DNA from: CAYRVF01 sp964427535
Lineage (GTDB): Bacteria; Chloroflexota; Ktedonobacteria; Ktedonobacterales; JADMIN01
Direction of reading: 5' to 3'
DNA length: 42,345 nucleotides
Assembly: GCA_964427535.1 (NCBI GenBank)
Contig: CAYRVF010000031.1
Coordinates: 1 to 42,345 of the forward strand
Made by a program: the position numbers and the translations under genes. Under the pieces are notes generated by a model that worked only from the letters and a program-made list of their open reading frames with translations, did no database searches and was not told the DNA's origin. This document shows positions 23,773 through 31,542 of the stretch, in pieces; within the stretch, counting starts at the first letter, position 1; each line of letters begins with the position of its first letter.

Positions 23773-24948
23773 CTAGTTCTTGTCGTACCAGTACAGGTTA
23801 TAGACGCGCATGATGTTGATCAGCGACGAACCGGGGTCGCCGTGATCGGTGTAGTGTCCGGCATCCCACGGAGAGCGGCCCAGCGCGCGGGCAGCAGCCT
23901 CAGGTCCATTCTGTGCCGCCGTTGGGGCGACCGCCGTGTAATACGAGAGGCGCGCGCAGTGGACGTAGATGGCGACTCCCACATCAGGCGTTTTGGCATA
24001 TGAGAATGCCGAGGGTGAGCCCGGCACGTTCAGGCCGTTGACGGTCGGGAAACCGGGAACCGCGCCGCTGTTGCCCCAGTTGTAGCCAGTGTAGCTGGGC
24101 ACGTGCCAGCCGTGCTCCAGGCCCCACTGCGCCAGAATCAGGCTGACGGGCCAGCCGGTCTGCTGGTTGGCCTGACGAGCGTACGGGAGGGCCAGCGTGA
24201 TGAAGTCCTTCACGTTCGACGCGGTGCCGTAGGTCGGCGGATCGACCTTCTGAGGCGTGGCGGGCGCGCTCGGCGCCTGTGCGCTGTCGGACATCGGAAT
24301 GCAGAGGCGCTGGCCGACGTAGATCAGGTCAGGGTTGGAGAGGTGATTCGCCTGCGCGATGGCGAGTGCGTTGGTATGGTGCGCCCAGCCAAGGTTGCCG
24401 AGAGTATCGCCTGGCGCGACCGTATGCCAGTCACACGCCGCCGATGCGTCGGCCGTCGTCAAGTGTGGAACGATCGCCACGCCCGCGATCAGCAGGATCA
24501 CGAGGTTCGCCAACATCCAGACCGGCGGCAGCTTCACGAGGCGCGAGCGCAGCGTGGAGCTGCTCCCCTCAGTGGAGCGCGAGGTGCGTGCGGGAATGCG
24601 GACAACCGGGCGTTTGCGCCCAAAATCGGCGAGCTGGTGAGTCAGGTTGCGCTGTCGCGGGCCAACTGGGCTCTCCGCTGGCGGCTCGTCGAAGTCAATT
24701 GCCGGTAAGACGGCTGTCGCGAGTGGCCGGGCCTGCACCGACGTCCGCCGCACCTTGCGCACTGGAGCCTCTCGCGTCAGATCCACCACCCACGGCGCTT
24801 CGTATCCTTCGTGCGCCTGCTCCACTTCCTCTTCCACGCCTTCCGCGACGAACCCAGTTGTGTAGTCGGGCAGCGGGGGCAATTCCGGCAAGGCTCTCGG
24901 CCTGCTCGTGCGCTCCCGCGCCGGTGCGAATGTGCTTCGGCTTCCCAA
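23773..24948 (-). CDS. LysM and glucosaminidase-domain cell-wall protein
   Basis: A 391-residue membrane-anchored peptidoglycan protein. Residues 1-140 are a long polar cytoplasmic part without a fold I recognise. A membrane helix follows (about 143-161, WMLANLVILLIAGVAIV), then one LysM (about 173-218, HTVAPGDTLGNLGW... IYVGQRLCIP), a Pro linker, and a glucosaminidase-like domain (about 248-385: VSLILAQWGLEHGWHVP, TGYNWGNSGAV, DVGVAIYVHCARLSYY, and LGRSPWDAGHYTD). The Glu in QWGLEHG is the likely catalytic residue. It would cleave or bind glycan strands outside the membrane. The start is a TTG with GAGGA upstream. Confidence 0.85.
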   Translation of the reverse strand: MGSRSTFAPARERTSRPRALPELPPLPDYTTGFVAEGVEEEVEQAHEGYEAPWVVDLTREAPVRKVRRTSVQARPLATAVLPAIDFDEPPAESPVGPRQRNLTHQLADFGRKRPVVRIPARTSRSTEGSSSTLRSRLVKLPPVWMLANLVILLIAGVAIVPHLTTADASAACDWHTVAPGDTLGNLGWAHHTNALAIAQANHLSNPDLIYVGQRLCIPMSDSAQAPSAPATPQKVDPPTYGTASNVKDFITLALPYARQANQQTGWPVSLILAQWGLEHGWHVPSYTGYNWGNSGAVPGFPTVNGLNVPGSPSAFSYAKTPDVGVAIYVHCARLSYYTAVAPTAAQNGPEAAARALGRSPWDAGHYTDHGDPGSSLINIMRVYNLYWYDKN

Positions 24949-25141
24949 GGCCTGTCCTCGTTTCCTCTCGACCAGCTCCCTGCACCGCGTCCTCGGGACG
25001 GAACTCCGTACCGTCTGGCGCCACTCTACCAGAGGGCTCTTGCTCTACACAAGAATTGCTGGGCTGGCGTGGGAGGAAAGTACTGAGGACAGAGAGACAC
25101 GGCCAGGCAAGCACGTTGGAACAGAATCAGCGAGTCACGTG

Positions 25142-25591
25142 TCAGGCGGTCCAGAGGAGGCCGAAGAGGATGCCGAGCAGCGCGCCGACGAACACCTCGA
25201 TGGGGGTATGGCCGATCAGCTCGCGCATGCGATGCTCGTTGAAGCCGCGGTCGTGGAAGAAGTCGTCGATCATCAGGTTGAGGATGCGCGCTTGACGGCT
25301 GACGGCGAGCCGCACTCCGGCGGCGTCATACATCACCACGCTGGCGAAGACGGCGGCCAGCGCGAAGAGCGGTGAGCCCAGGCCAGAGACGCGCGCGACG
25401 CCTGTCGCGAGCCCCACGACGAGTGCGGAGTGCGAGCTGGGCATGCCGCCTGAGGCCACCAGAAAACTCGCGTTGAACTTGCGCGACCGCACGAATGCGA
25501 AGAACGTCTTGAGCGATTGGGCGACGAACCATGCGGTGAAGGCGGCCCAGAGCGCGCGATTGCCTGCCAGCGCGGCGAGCGGAGACTGCAT
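25142..25591 (-). CDS. Divergent PAP2 family membrane protein
   Basis: A 149-residue protein of the DUF212/YuiD family, related to but distinct from PAP2 phosphatases. The motif SGGMPSSHSALVVGLATGV (about residues 46-64) is the family mark; QLGHTP-like ELIGHTPIEVFVGALLG is near the end. Four to five membrane helices are seen. Activity in this family is not settled; lipid phosphatase action is possible. It follows xseB by 13 bases and is the last gene of the minus-strand run. Confidence 0.85.
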   Translation of the reverse strand: MQSPLAALAGNRALWAAFTAWFVAQSLKTFFAFVRSRKFNASFLVASGGMPSSHSALVVGLATGVARVSGLGSPLFALAAVFASVVMYDAAGVRLAVSRQARILNLMIDDFFHDRGFNEHRMRELIGHTPIEVFVGALLGILFGLLWTA

Positions 25592-25604
25592 AGTGTTCCT
25601 GACG

Positions 25605-25907
25605 TCAGTTCTCGTCTATCTCGAAGGTTTCGAGGATGAACTCTTCGTCCTCACCCAGGGCCTGCCCACCCTCCGGGATGCGCAACTTCTGCACCCGCAG
25701 CTCCGCCGTATCGAGCATCTGCTGACATGCGCGGGCGAGTTGCACGCCCCGCTCGAAGAGACGTAGCGCGTCGTCGAGCGCGAGCTGACCGTCCTCAAGC
25801 TGAGCGACGATGGCATCGAGCTGTTCGAGGGACTCCTCAAAGGCGACCGGCGAGGTCTCCCCTGGCTGGGTGCCGTTCTGCTGTTCTGAACCGTTGGACC
25901 TGCTCAT
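25605..25907 (-). CDS. xseB: Exodeoxyribonuclease VII small subunit
   Basis: A 100-residue small subunit of exonuclease VII, the partner of XseA in degrading single-stranded DNA. The conserved two-helix core is FEESLEQLDAIVAQLEDGQL, ALRLFERGVQLARACQ, then a coiled end; a 20-residue variable N-terminus and an acidic C-tail surround it. The frame is open far upstream; I chose the Met at 25907. An alternative Met at 25985 has GGTGG just upstream and would overlap the xseA end by 11 bases. Gene order xseA-xseB is normal. Confidence 0.9.
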   Translation of the reverse strand: MSRSNGSEQQNGTQPGETSPVAFEESLEQLDAIVAQLEDGQLALDDALRLFERGVQLARACQQMLDTAELRVQKLRIPEGGQALGEDEEFILETFEIDEN

Positions 25908-25974
25908 GGCATTCGACTCAACTTCTGTGCTGTTCCGGCGTGCCCGCGAGCTAGTCGCGCGTCCGCCGCTGCGC

Positions 25975-27318
25975 TCACTCGACATCTCCACCCAACCGTT
26001 CTGCCTCGATCCGTTCAACATCTGTCCCAATCGTGGCCCGCGCCTTTGCGCTGCGAGGCGTGCGGGCACCTGTCGCTCGGGGTCTCGCCTCGCCAGGGAG
26101 CGAGTCCGCGGGCTCGGACATCCGGGCACCCGCCGTCGCGGCGAAGGTGCCGTCGGCTACTCGCACGCTGAGACCCTGGCCGGGCGAGACGTGCGTCACG
26201 CTCGATACGAGCGCACCGTCGGCCTCGCGCCGGACGACGGCGAACCCGCGACCGAGCGTCGCCAACGGGCTGAGCGAGTGGAGCTGAAGTGCGTGCGCGC
26301 GCAGATGCTCGCGGCGCAGCTCCAGCAGGTGCTCGAACTGGCGGACGAGCGAGTGCTCCAGCCCGTCGATGGTCTGTCGCGCGTCGTCGATGCGGCGCTG
26401 TGGATGTGTGCGCTCGAGCCGCCGCAGCAGCGTGCTCAGCACGTTGCCCTGATCGTCAACGTAGCCTTCGATGGCCTGCTGGAGGCGCTGCCGCGACTGG
26501 TCTACCGCGTCGCGCCAGACCTGCATATCGGCGGTGACGAGCGTCGCCGCGGCGGTCGGTGTGGAGGCGCGCAGATCGGCGACGAAGTCCGCGATGGTGA
26601 AGTCCGTCTCGTGCCCGACGCCCGTGACGACGGGCACGCGTGAGCGCAGGATGGCCCGCGCCACCACCTCTTCGTTGAATGCCCACAGCTCCTCGATGGA
26701 GCCGCCACCACGCGCGACGAGGATGACCTCTGCCTCGCCGTGGGCGTTCAGCAGATCAATCGCTGCCGCGACCTGCTCCGCCGCGCCATCCCCTTGGACG
26801 AGCGCAGGGGCGAGCACCACACGTGCGAGCGGGCAGCGAATGCGGATGGTGCGCACGATATCGCGCAGCGCCGCCGCCGAGGCCGACGTGACTACTCCAA
26901 TGGTCATCGGTGACGCCGGGATGGGCCGCTTGCGCTCGACGTCGAAGAGTCCCTCGGCTTCGAGCCGGTCTTTGAGAGCCTGGAAGCGCAGGTGCAGAAT
27001 GCCGATGCCCGCGTCCTCAACCGCATCGACATAGAGTTGGAGGTCGCCACGCTGTTCGTAGAAGCTCATGCGGCCGTGGGCGAGCACCGCCATGCCGTTG
27101 CGCATTGGTGGGATCACCTGAGACGAGCGCCCACGCGGCGCGAAGAGCACGCAGCGGATCGAGGCGGTCTCGTCTTTCAGCGAGAAGTAGCGGTGCCCCG
27201 CCGCCGATTGCGTGTAGTTCGTAATCTCGCCACGTACCCAGACATCCTGCAGCACGTAGTCTTCGGACATCAGGTCTTTGAGGTAGCGGGTGAGCTCGCT
27301 GACGGCGACGATTCGCAT
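25975..27318 (-). CDS. xseA: Exodeoxyribonuclease VII large subunit
   Basis: A 447-residue catalytic subunit of exonuclease VII. The OB-fold (VWVRGEITNYTQSAAGHRYFSLKD) covers about residues 20-100. Then come the catalytic core motifs: IGVVTSASAAALRDI, VILVARGGGSIEELWAFNEE (about 196-215) and PVVTGVGHETDFTIADFVAD. A long coiled coil and a C-terminal GRGFAVVR motif follow. I start it at MRIVAVSELT, where AAGGA lies 9 bases upstream; the frame extends 22 codons further. The upstream neighbour is the BCCP-like gene. Confidence 0.95.
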   Translation of the reverse strand: MRIVAVSELTRYLKDLMSEDYVLQDVWVRGEITNYTQSAAGHRYFSLKDETASIRCVLFAPRGRSSQVIPPMRNGMAVLAHGRMSFYEQRGDLQLYVDAVEDAGIGILHLRFQALKDRLEAEGLFDVERKRPIPASPMTIGVVTSASAAALRDIVRTIRIRCPLARVVLAPALVQGDGAAEQVAAAIDLLNAHGEAEVILVARGGGSIEELWAFNEEVVARAILRSRVPVVTGVGHETDFTIADFVADLRASTPTAAATLVTADMQVWRDAVDQSRQRLQQAIEGYVDDQGNVLSTLLRRLERTHPQRRIDDARQTIDGLEHSLVRQFEHLLELRREHLRAHALQLHSLSPLATLGRGFAVVRREADGALVSSVTHVSPGQGLSVRVADGTFAATAGARMSEPADSLPGEARPRATGARTPRSAKARATIGTDVERIEAERLGGDVE

Positions 27319-27392
27319 GAGCGGTAGTCCTTGCGGCGAGAGTGCGAGGCGGGCGCCCCTCCACTCTGGGAGTGCGGACGCCACGGCATGCG

Positions 27393-27902
27393 CTACGGGT
27401 GGACGAGCGGCTCGACGACCAACAGAACCTGATTGTATTCGACGGCCTGTCCGTCACTCACCAGAATGTCCTGGACGCGCCCGGCGTGGCGCGCCTCGAT
27501 CTCGTTGAGGACGTTGAGGGATTCGATCGCGCCGACGACCTGCCCCTCGCGAACGACGTCGCCGACCTGCACGAGCGGTTTGCCACCCGACTTGAGCGCC
27601 GCGCGGAAGATCCCCACGAGTTGTGCCCGCACATCCGCTGGCCGGGGAGCCTCTTTCACCGGCGCGGCATCGACTGGGTCGCCGATCTCGCCGTCGGAGG
27701 CGAACGTCTCGCCGGCGGCCACGACCGTTTGCTCGGGCTTGCGGAGCACCAGCTTGAGCCCGCTCGCTTCGTGCTCGATGGTGATCTCGTTGATCTCGCT
27801 GCCGTTCATCAGGCTGATGAGTTGCCGCAGTTCGGCAACACTCAAACTATTTTGCGGCTGAGCGGGCGGCACTTCGCCCCGCTCGACTCGTTCGCGCACC
27901 AC
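27393..27902 (-). CDS. Biotin carboxyl carrier-like protein lacking the biotinyl lysine
   Basis: A 169-residue protein with the AccB layout: N-terminal helix region (SVAELRQLISLMNGSEINEI, and EHEASGLKLVLRK), a Pro/Ala linker, and a biotinyl/lipoyl-type beta barrel (about residues 90-168). In AccB the turn reads EAMKxMNEIEA; here it is IESLNVLNEIEA, with Asn130 (codon at 27513-27515) where the biotin lysine should be. The rest of the barrel (GDVVREGQVVGAIES, NEIEARHAGRVQDILVSDGQ) is intact, so this is a lysine-less carrier, not a frameshift. The start is GTG with AAGGAGG. It lies between efp and xseA; no accC is near. Plant BADC proteins share this loss. Confidence 0.9.
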   Translation of the reverse strand: MVRERVERGEVPPAQPQNSLSVAELRQLISLMNGSEINEITIEHEASGLKLVLRKPEQTVVAAGETFASDGEIGDPVDAAPVKEAPRPADVRAQLVGIFRAALKSGGKPLVQVGDVVREGQVVGAIESLNVLNEIEARHAGRVQDILVSDGQAVEYNQVLLVVEPLVHP

Positions 27903-27934
27903 ACCCGCCTCCTTAACCGCTCGTATTGCTGGCG

Positions 27935-28495
27935 CTAGCTCACGCGCTCAACGTACGTATTCGTATCGGTCTTGACCCGAATCTTGTCGCCGATCGAGAC
28001 GAAGAGCGGTACCTGCACAACTACACCGGTCTCCAGCGTCGCGGGCTTCGTTCCGCCGGTGGCCGTGTCGCCCTTGAAACCTGGCTCAGTATACGTTACC
28101 TCGAGGTCCACCGTCACCGGCAGGTCGACGCTAAGCGCCTCGCCCTCATAGCTGACGATTTCGAGCTGCATGCCGTCCTGCAGGTAGTTCGTCGCGTTGC
28201 CGAGCTGCTCGGCTGTCAGCGGGAACGTCTCGTACGTCTCGTTATCCATGAAGTAGTAGGCGTCGCCGTCGTTGTAGGAATAGACAACTGGGCGGTGGTC
28301 CAGATAGGCCCGCTGGAACTTCTCGCCCGCGTCGAATGTCTTTTCAAACAGCGCGCCGGAGCGCAGATTGCGGAGCTTGATACGCACAATCGCTCCACCG
28401 CGGCCCATCTTAATGTGCTGCCAGTCCACGATAGTGTAGAGTTGGCCATCGAGGACCATCGAGATCCCCTTTTTCAAATCTCCAGTAGAAATCAT
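27935..28495 (-). CDS. efp: Elongation factor P with an arginine at the loop tip
   Basis: A 186-residue EF-P that helps ribosomes past polyproline stretches. The N-terminal KOW-like domain, two OB domains and the signature VDLPVTVDLEVTYTEPGFKGD are present. The loop reads KMGRGGA, with Arg32 where many EF-Ps have the lysine that EpmA or ymfI-type systems modify. In some bacteria Arg32 is rhamnosylated by EarP; no earP is in the window, so any modification is unknown. GAGGAG precedes the ATG. It has its own promoter and is followed 32 bases later by the BCCP-like gene. Confidence 0.96.
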   Translation of the reverse strand: MISTGDLKKGISMVLDGQLYTIVDWQHIKMGRGGAIVRIKLRNLRSGALFEKTFDAGEKFQRAYLDHRPVVYSYNDGDAYYFMDNETYETFPLTAEQLGNATNYLQDGMQLEIVSYEGEALSVDLPVTVDLEVTYTEPGFKGDTATGGTKPATLETGVVVQVPLFVSIGDKIRVKTDTNTYVERVS

Positions 28496-28542
28496 GATTC
28501 ACTCCTCATTCCGGCGTCTCCCGCCGGGTTATATACTCTTCT

Positions 28543-28567
28543 CTCCGGCGGATGTCCCTCGCCGGAG
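28543..28567 (-). promoter_or_regulatory. Hairpin in the efp leader
   Basis: CTCCGGCG (28543-28550) pairs with CGCCGGAG (28560-28567), 8 bp and a 9-base loop. A smaller one (CCGGC/GCCGG, 28511-28527) follows toward efp. Both lie in the ~116-base leader predicted from the promoter at 28619. Function unknown. Confidence 0.35.
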
Positions 28568-28618
28568 TCAATCGCGTCGTGTACGCATGGTAGCGCCTTC
28601 GCCATAGAAACCCAGAAT

Positions 28619-28627
28619 ATTGTATCA
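28619..28627 (-). promoter_or_regulatory. Extended -10 promoter of efp
   Basis: The minus strand reads GGTGATACAAT, an extended -10 (TG-N-TACAAT). The predicted start is near 28611. It separates efp from the aroKB-aroQ genes upstream. Confidence 0.45.
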
Positions 28628-28675
28628 CCTGTAGACGCCGCTCGTCCGGACGCCTCGTCGCTTCGCCAACATGCG

Positions 28676-29152
28676 TTATGCCTGGCGCTCCTCTGCCAGC
28701 GCGATCAGCGCCTCCACCGCGTAGAGATAGCCGCGCCAGCCGAGACCGGTGATCTGTCCCCGGCAGACGGGGGCGAGCAGCGAGGTGTGACGAAAAGGCT
28801 CGCGGGCGTAGATGTTCGAGAGATGCACCTCGATGGCCGGTCGGTCCGTTCCAGCGAGGGCGTCGCGCAGGCTCACACTCGTATGCGTGAGGCCGCCGGG
28901 ATTGATGACGATGCCCGTCGCCGTGCTCGCCTCGGCCTGCAGGAAGTCGATCAGCGCGCCCTCGGAGTTAGACTGGAAGGCGGTGACGAGGTAGTCATAC
29001 TCGGAGGCGCGCAGGCTGATCTGCTCGTTGATCGCGTCGAGCGTCATGTGCCCATAGATGTGCGGCTCGCGCGTCCCCAGCATATTGAGATTGGGACCGT
29101 GGACGACGAGAATGCGCGGCTGTGATGTCGTGGAGGATGTCGTCGTAGCCAT
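28676..29152 (-). CDS. aroQ: Type II 3-dehydroquinate dehydratase
   Basis: A 158-residue enzyme of the shikimate pathway that turns 3-dehydroquinate into 3-dehydroshikimate. The type II motifs are ILVVHGPNLNMLGTREPHIYG (given only as positions 14-34), FQSNSEGALIDFLQ, INPGGLTHTSVSLRDAL, and EVHLSNIYAREPFRHTS. The active-site Tyr (HIYG), Asn and His (VHLSN) are present. It lies 31 bases after aroKB and carries out the next step in the pathway. Confidence 0.96.
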   Translation of the reverse strand: MATTTSSTTSQPRILVVHGPNLNMLGTREPHIYGHMTLDAINEQISLRASEYDYLVTAFQSNSEGALIDFLQAEASTATGIVINPGGLTHTSVSLRDALAGTDRPAIEVHLSNIYAREPFRHTSLLAPVCRGQITGLGWRGYLYAVEALIALAEERQA

Positions 29153-29183
29153 CGGGGGATCGTCTCACCTTCTTCGACGCGCT

Positions 29184-30851
29184 CTAGCGGGCGCCTAGCT
29201 CGAGCAGCGTTGCGTGTATCGTGGACTCAGGCACGTCGGAGAACTGGGCCGACTCTCCGAGGGCCGTCGGGAGCACCCACCGCACGCGGCCGCTGCGTAC
29301 CTTCTTGTCCCACAGCGCCGCCCGCTCCAGCGCGTCCGCTGGGACGCCATCCAAGAACGTGGGCAGGCCGAAGCGCCGCAGCAACGCCTCCTGACGCGCC
29401 ACGACATCCTCTGGTGTGACACCCAGCGCACGGCCCATGCGCGCCGCGAACGACATGCCGATGGCGACCGCCTCGCCGTGCAGCCACTCGCCGTAGCCGC
29501 TCACGGTTTCGAGCGCGTGACCGATAGTGTGGCCATAGTTCAGCAATGCGCGCTGTCCGCCGTCGCCCTCGCGCTCGTCGCCTTCCACGATGCCAGCCTT
29601 GAGCTCGACCGAGAGCGCGACCGCGCGGGTGAGCTCCGCAGGGTGAAGGGAGGTAAGCGCTTCGGCCTCGTGCTCCAGCCAGGCGAAGTAGCCCGCGTCG
29701 AGCGCGACGCCGTGCTTAATGACCTCGGCCCAGCCTTCGATGCGCTGGCGCGTGGGGAGCGTCAGCAGCGTCGCCGGATCGGCGAGCACCAGGCGCGGCG
29801 GGTAGAACGCACCGATCAGGTTCTTGCCACGCGGGTGATCGATGGCCGTCTTGCCGCCGATGGAGGCATCTACCTGTGCCAGCAGCGAGGTCGGCACACT
29901 GATGTAGGGAACGCCGCGCAGATAGGTCGCCGCCGCGAAGCCCGCGAGGTCGCCGACGACTCCGCCTCCCAGCGCCAGCATCGCCTCAGTGCGCTCGGCC
30001 CGCCGGTCTGCAAGCCAGTCGTGGATGCGGTTGAGCTGTTCACGTGACTTGCTTGTCTCGCCTGGGGGGATGATGAGCATGTCTGGCTCGAATCCCGCCC
30101 GCTCCAACAGGGGCAGCAGCACGGATGCGTACAGGTCGGCGACGGTGGCATCGGCGACGACGTGCAGGCGAGGCGGCAGATGCAGCTCGGCCAGCCGGCG
30201 CCCGAGCGAGGCCAGCCCGCCCCACTCGACGACGGAGGTGTACGCTTCAGCAGGCGTGCGAATCGAGCGCGTGAAGGGCTCCGTGCCGTCTCTGGGCAGC
30301 AGGCCTCGCGCGACGAGATGGGCGACAATGCGCGCGGCCACCTCATCAGCCGGGAGCGCTTCGACGTCCATCGTCTCGTCGGCTGCCTGGTAGAGATGCT
30401 TGCGCCGCTCGTAGAGCTCGTGGATGCGGGTGGACGGGTCGCCTTCCGCCAGCATCGGGCGCATCTCGCCGGGCGCTGCCCCTGCGGTCTCAGCATCGCG
30501 CTGGATGCGCTGCCAGAGCGCGCGCGGCGGCGCTGTCAGCGCGACGACCCACGCAGCGGAGCGCATCTGGGCGACGTTCTCCGCCCGCTCGACGATGCCC
30601 GCGCCCGTCGCGATCACCGTGCGCGTGGTGGAGAGCGCCTCGGCGAGGGCCTGCGATTCCAGCTCGCGGAAGCGCGGCTCGCCCGACGCGGCGAAGATGT
30701 CGCGAATCGGCATGCCGGCGACGCGGGTCACCAGATCGTCGGTGTCGACGTAGGACCAGCGCAGTAGCGCGGCGACCTGTCGGGCGACGGTGGTCTTGCC
30801 GCTGCCGCTTGGGCCGATCAATACGAGGCGTTCAGGAGACTGGCTCTTCAT
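29184..30851 (-). CDS. aroKB: Shikimate kinase - 3-dehydroquinate synthase fusion
   Basis: A 555-residue two-domain enzyme. The N-terminal domain (about residues 1-185) is shikimate kinase: P-loop GPSGSGKT at 13-20, DTDDLVTRVAGMPIRDIF, ATGAGIV. The C-terminal domain (about 205-555) is 3-dehydroquinate synthase: IPPGETSKS, LGGGVVGDLAGFAAATYLRG, PTSLLAQVDASIGGKTAID, KNLIGAFYPP and NYGHTIGHALE. The two catalyse steps 5 and 2 of the shikimate pathway; aroQ (step 3) follows. It starts 5 bases after the HNH gene stop, so it is probably cotranscribed; TGCTACAAT at 30858-30866 (minus) could also give a near-leaderless start. Confidence 0.95.
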   Translation of the reverse strand: MKSQSPERLVLIGPSGSGKTTVARQVAALLRWSYVDTDDLVTRVAGMPIRDIFAASGEPRFRELESQALAEALSTTRTVIATGAGIVERAENVAQMRSAAWVVALTAPPRALWQRIQRDAETAGAAPGEMRPMLAEGDPSTRIHELYERRKHLYQAADETMDVEALPADEVAARIVAHLVARGLLPRDGTEPFTRSIRTPAEAYTSVVEWGGLASLGRRLAELHLPPRLHVVADATVADLYASVLLPLLERAGFEPDMLIIPPGETSKSREQLNRIHDWLADRRAERTEAMLALGGGVVGDLAGFAAATYLRGVPYISVPTSLLAQVDASIGGKTAIDHPRGKNLIGAFYPPRLVLADPATLLTLPTRQRIEGWAEVIKHGVALDAGYFAWLEHEAEALTSLHPAELTRAVALSVELKAGIVEGDEREGDGGQRALLNYGHTIGHALETVSGYGEWLHGEAVAIGMSFAARMGRALGVTPEDVVARQEALLRRFGLPTFLDGVPADALERAALWDKKVRSGRVRWVLPTALGESAQFSDVPESTIHATLLELGAR

Positions 30852-30856
30852 GCGGG

Positions 30857-31363
30857 CTATTGTAGCATCTCGCCGGGGACGGCCGGAGGCGCCCCGCTGC
30901 CGCCGAGCACGTCTATGCCAAGGTCAGTCTGCCACTCATGGCGTGACCGTTCCCGCCACTCGGCGAACGCCGCCGCGCGGTGGCGCTCGAACGTCTGATC
31001 GTCGCAACCGTTGACGGAGCAAAAGTGCGCGATGAGCTGGTCGTAGTCGAGCTGGCCGCGCCCGGCGAGGATGCCCGCGAAGCCGAGATGCTTGATATGG
31101 TGGCAGTTCTCGCAGAGCGCGCGGAAGCCCTGGAGCGACTGCACGTGCGTCGCGTCGTCGTATGCCCAGACCTCATGGCAGTGGAGCTTGCCGCCCGCGC
31201 CGCAGACCGCGCAGTGATACCCGAACCGCCGGTAGACCTCGCGCCGCAGTCTGTCCCACTGAGCAGGTGGCAGCACCTGACGCAAGTTGGTGTACCAGCA
31301 CGTCTCGGGCACGAGCTCAATGGTCAGCCGGAGAGACGGCGTGGTGTTGGTCAAGTCGGGCAT
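30857..31363 (-). CDS. HNH endonuclease-like protein
   Basis: A 168-residue protein. The zinc-finger HNH core is CAVCGAGGKLHCHEVWAYDD followed by GFRALCENCHHIKHLG (about residues 48-92), with two C-x2-C pairs and the HxH/N residues of the fold. The flanks (LVPETCWYTNLRQVLPPAQWDRL at the start, and a Glu/Arg helix near the end) match small solo HNH proteins of unknown role. The start is the Met with AGGAAG 6 bases upstream, shorter than the open frame. Cotranscribed with aroKB. Confidence 0.8.
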   Translation of the reverse strand: MPDLTNTTPSLRLTIELVPETCWYTNLRQVLPPAQWDRLRREVYRRFGYHCAVCGAGGKLHCHEVWAYDDATHVQSLQGFRALCENCHHIKHLGFAGILAGRGQLDYDQLIAHFCSVNGCDDQTFERHRAAAFAEWRERSRHEWQTDLGIDVLGGSGAPPAVPGEMLQ

Positions 31364-31463
31364 GCTAGACTTCCTGGCGGTGTGCCGCTGCTGAATGGCG
31401 TATGAGCTCTGCCGTAGTATCGCACGCGAGCGTTCGATCGGGCACGTCCGCTCAAATTGCTGG

Positions 31464-31503
31464 AAAAACGCCGATGCTCGAAGGCGAACCTTCGAGCATC
31501 GGC
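31464..31503 (-). terminator. Intrinsic terminator of glnA
   Basis: On the minus strand a perfect 15-bp stem (31489-31503 with 31470-31484; GCCGATGCTCGAAGG and its complement) closes a TTCG loop, then GTTTTT follows (31464-31469). It lies 40 bases after the glnA stop. This is the strongest stand-alone terminator in the window. Confidence 0.93.
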
Positions 31504-31542
31504 GCCGGTAGGACATGTTCGGAGCCAGGGCATGCGTCCAGA

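Noticed and set aside
24279..25295. 338-aa open frame on the plus strand
   Set aside because: Opposes the LysM and PAP2 genes; Arg/Ser-rich with no domain.
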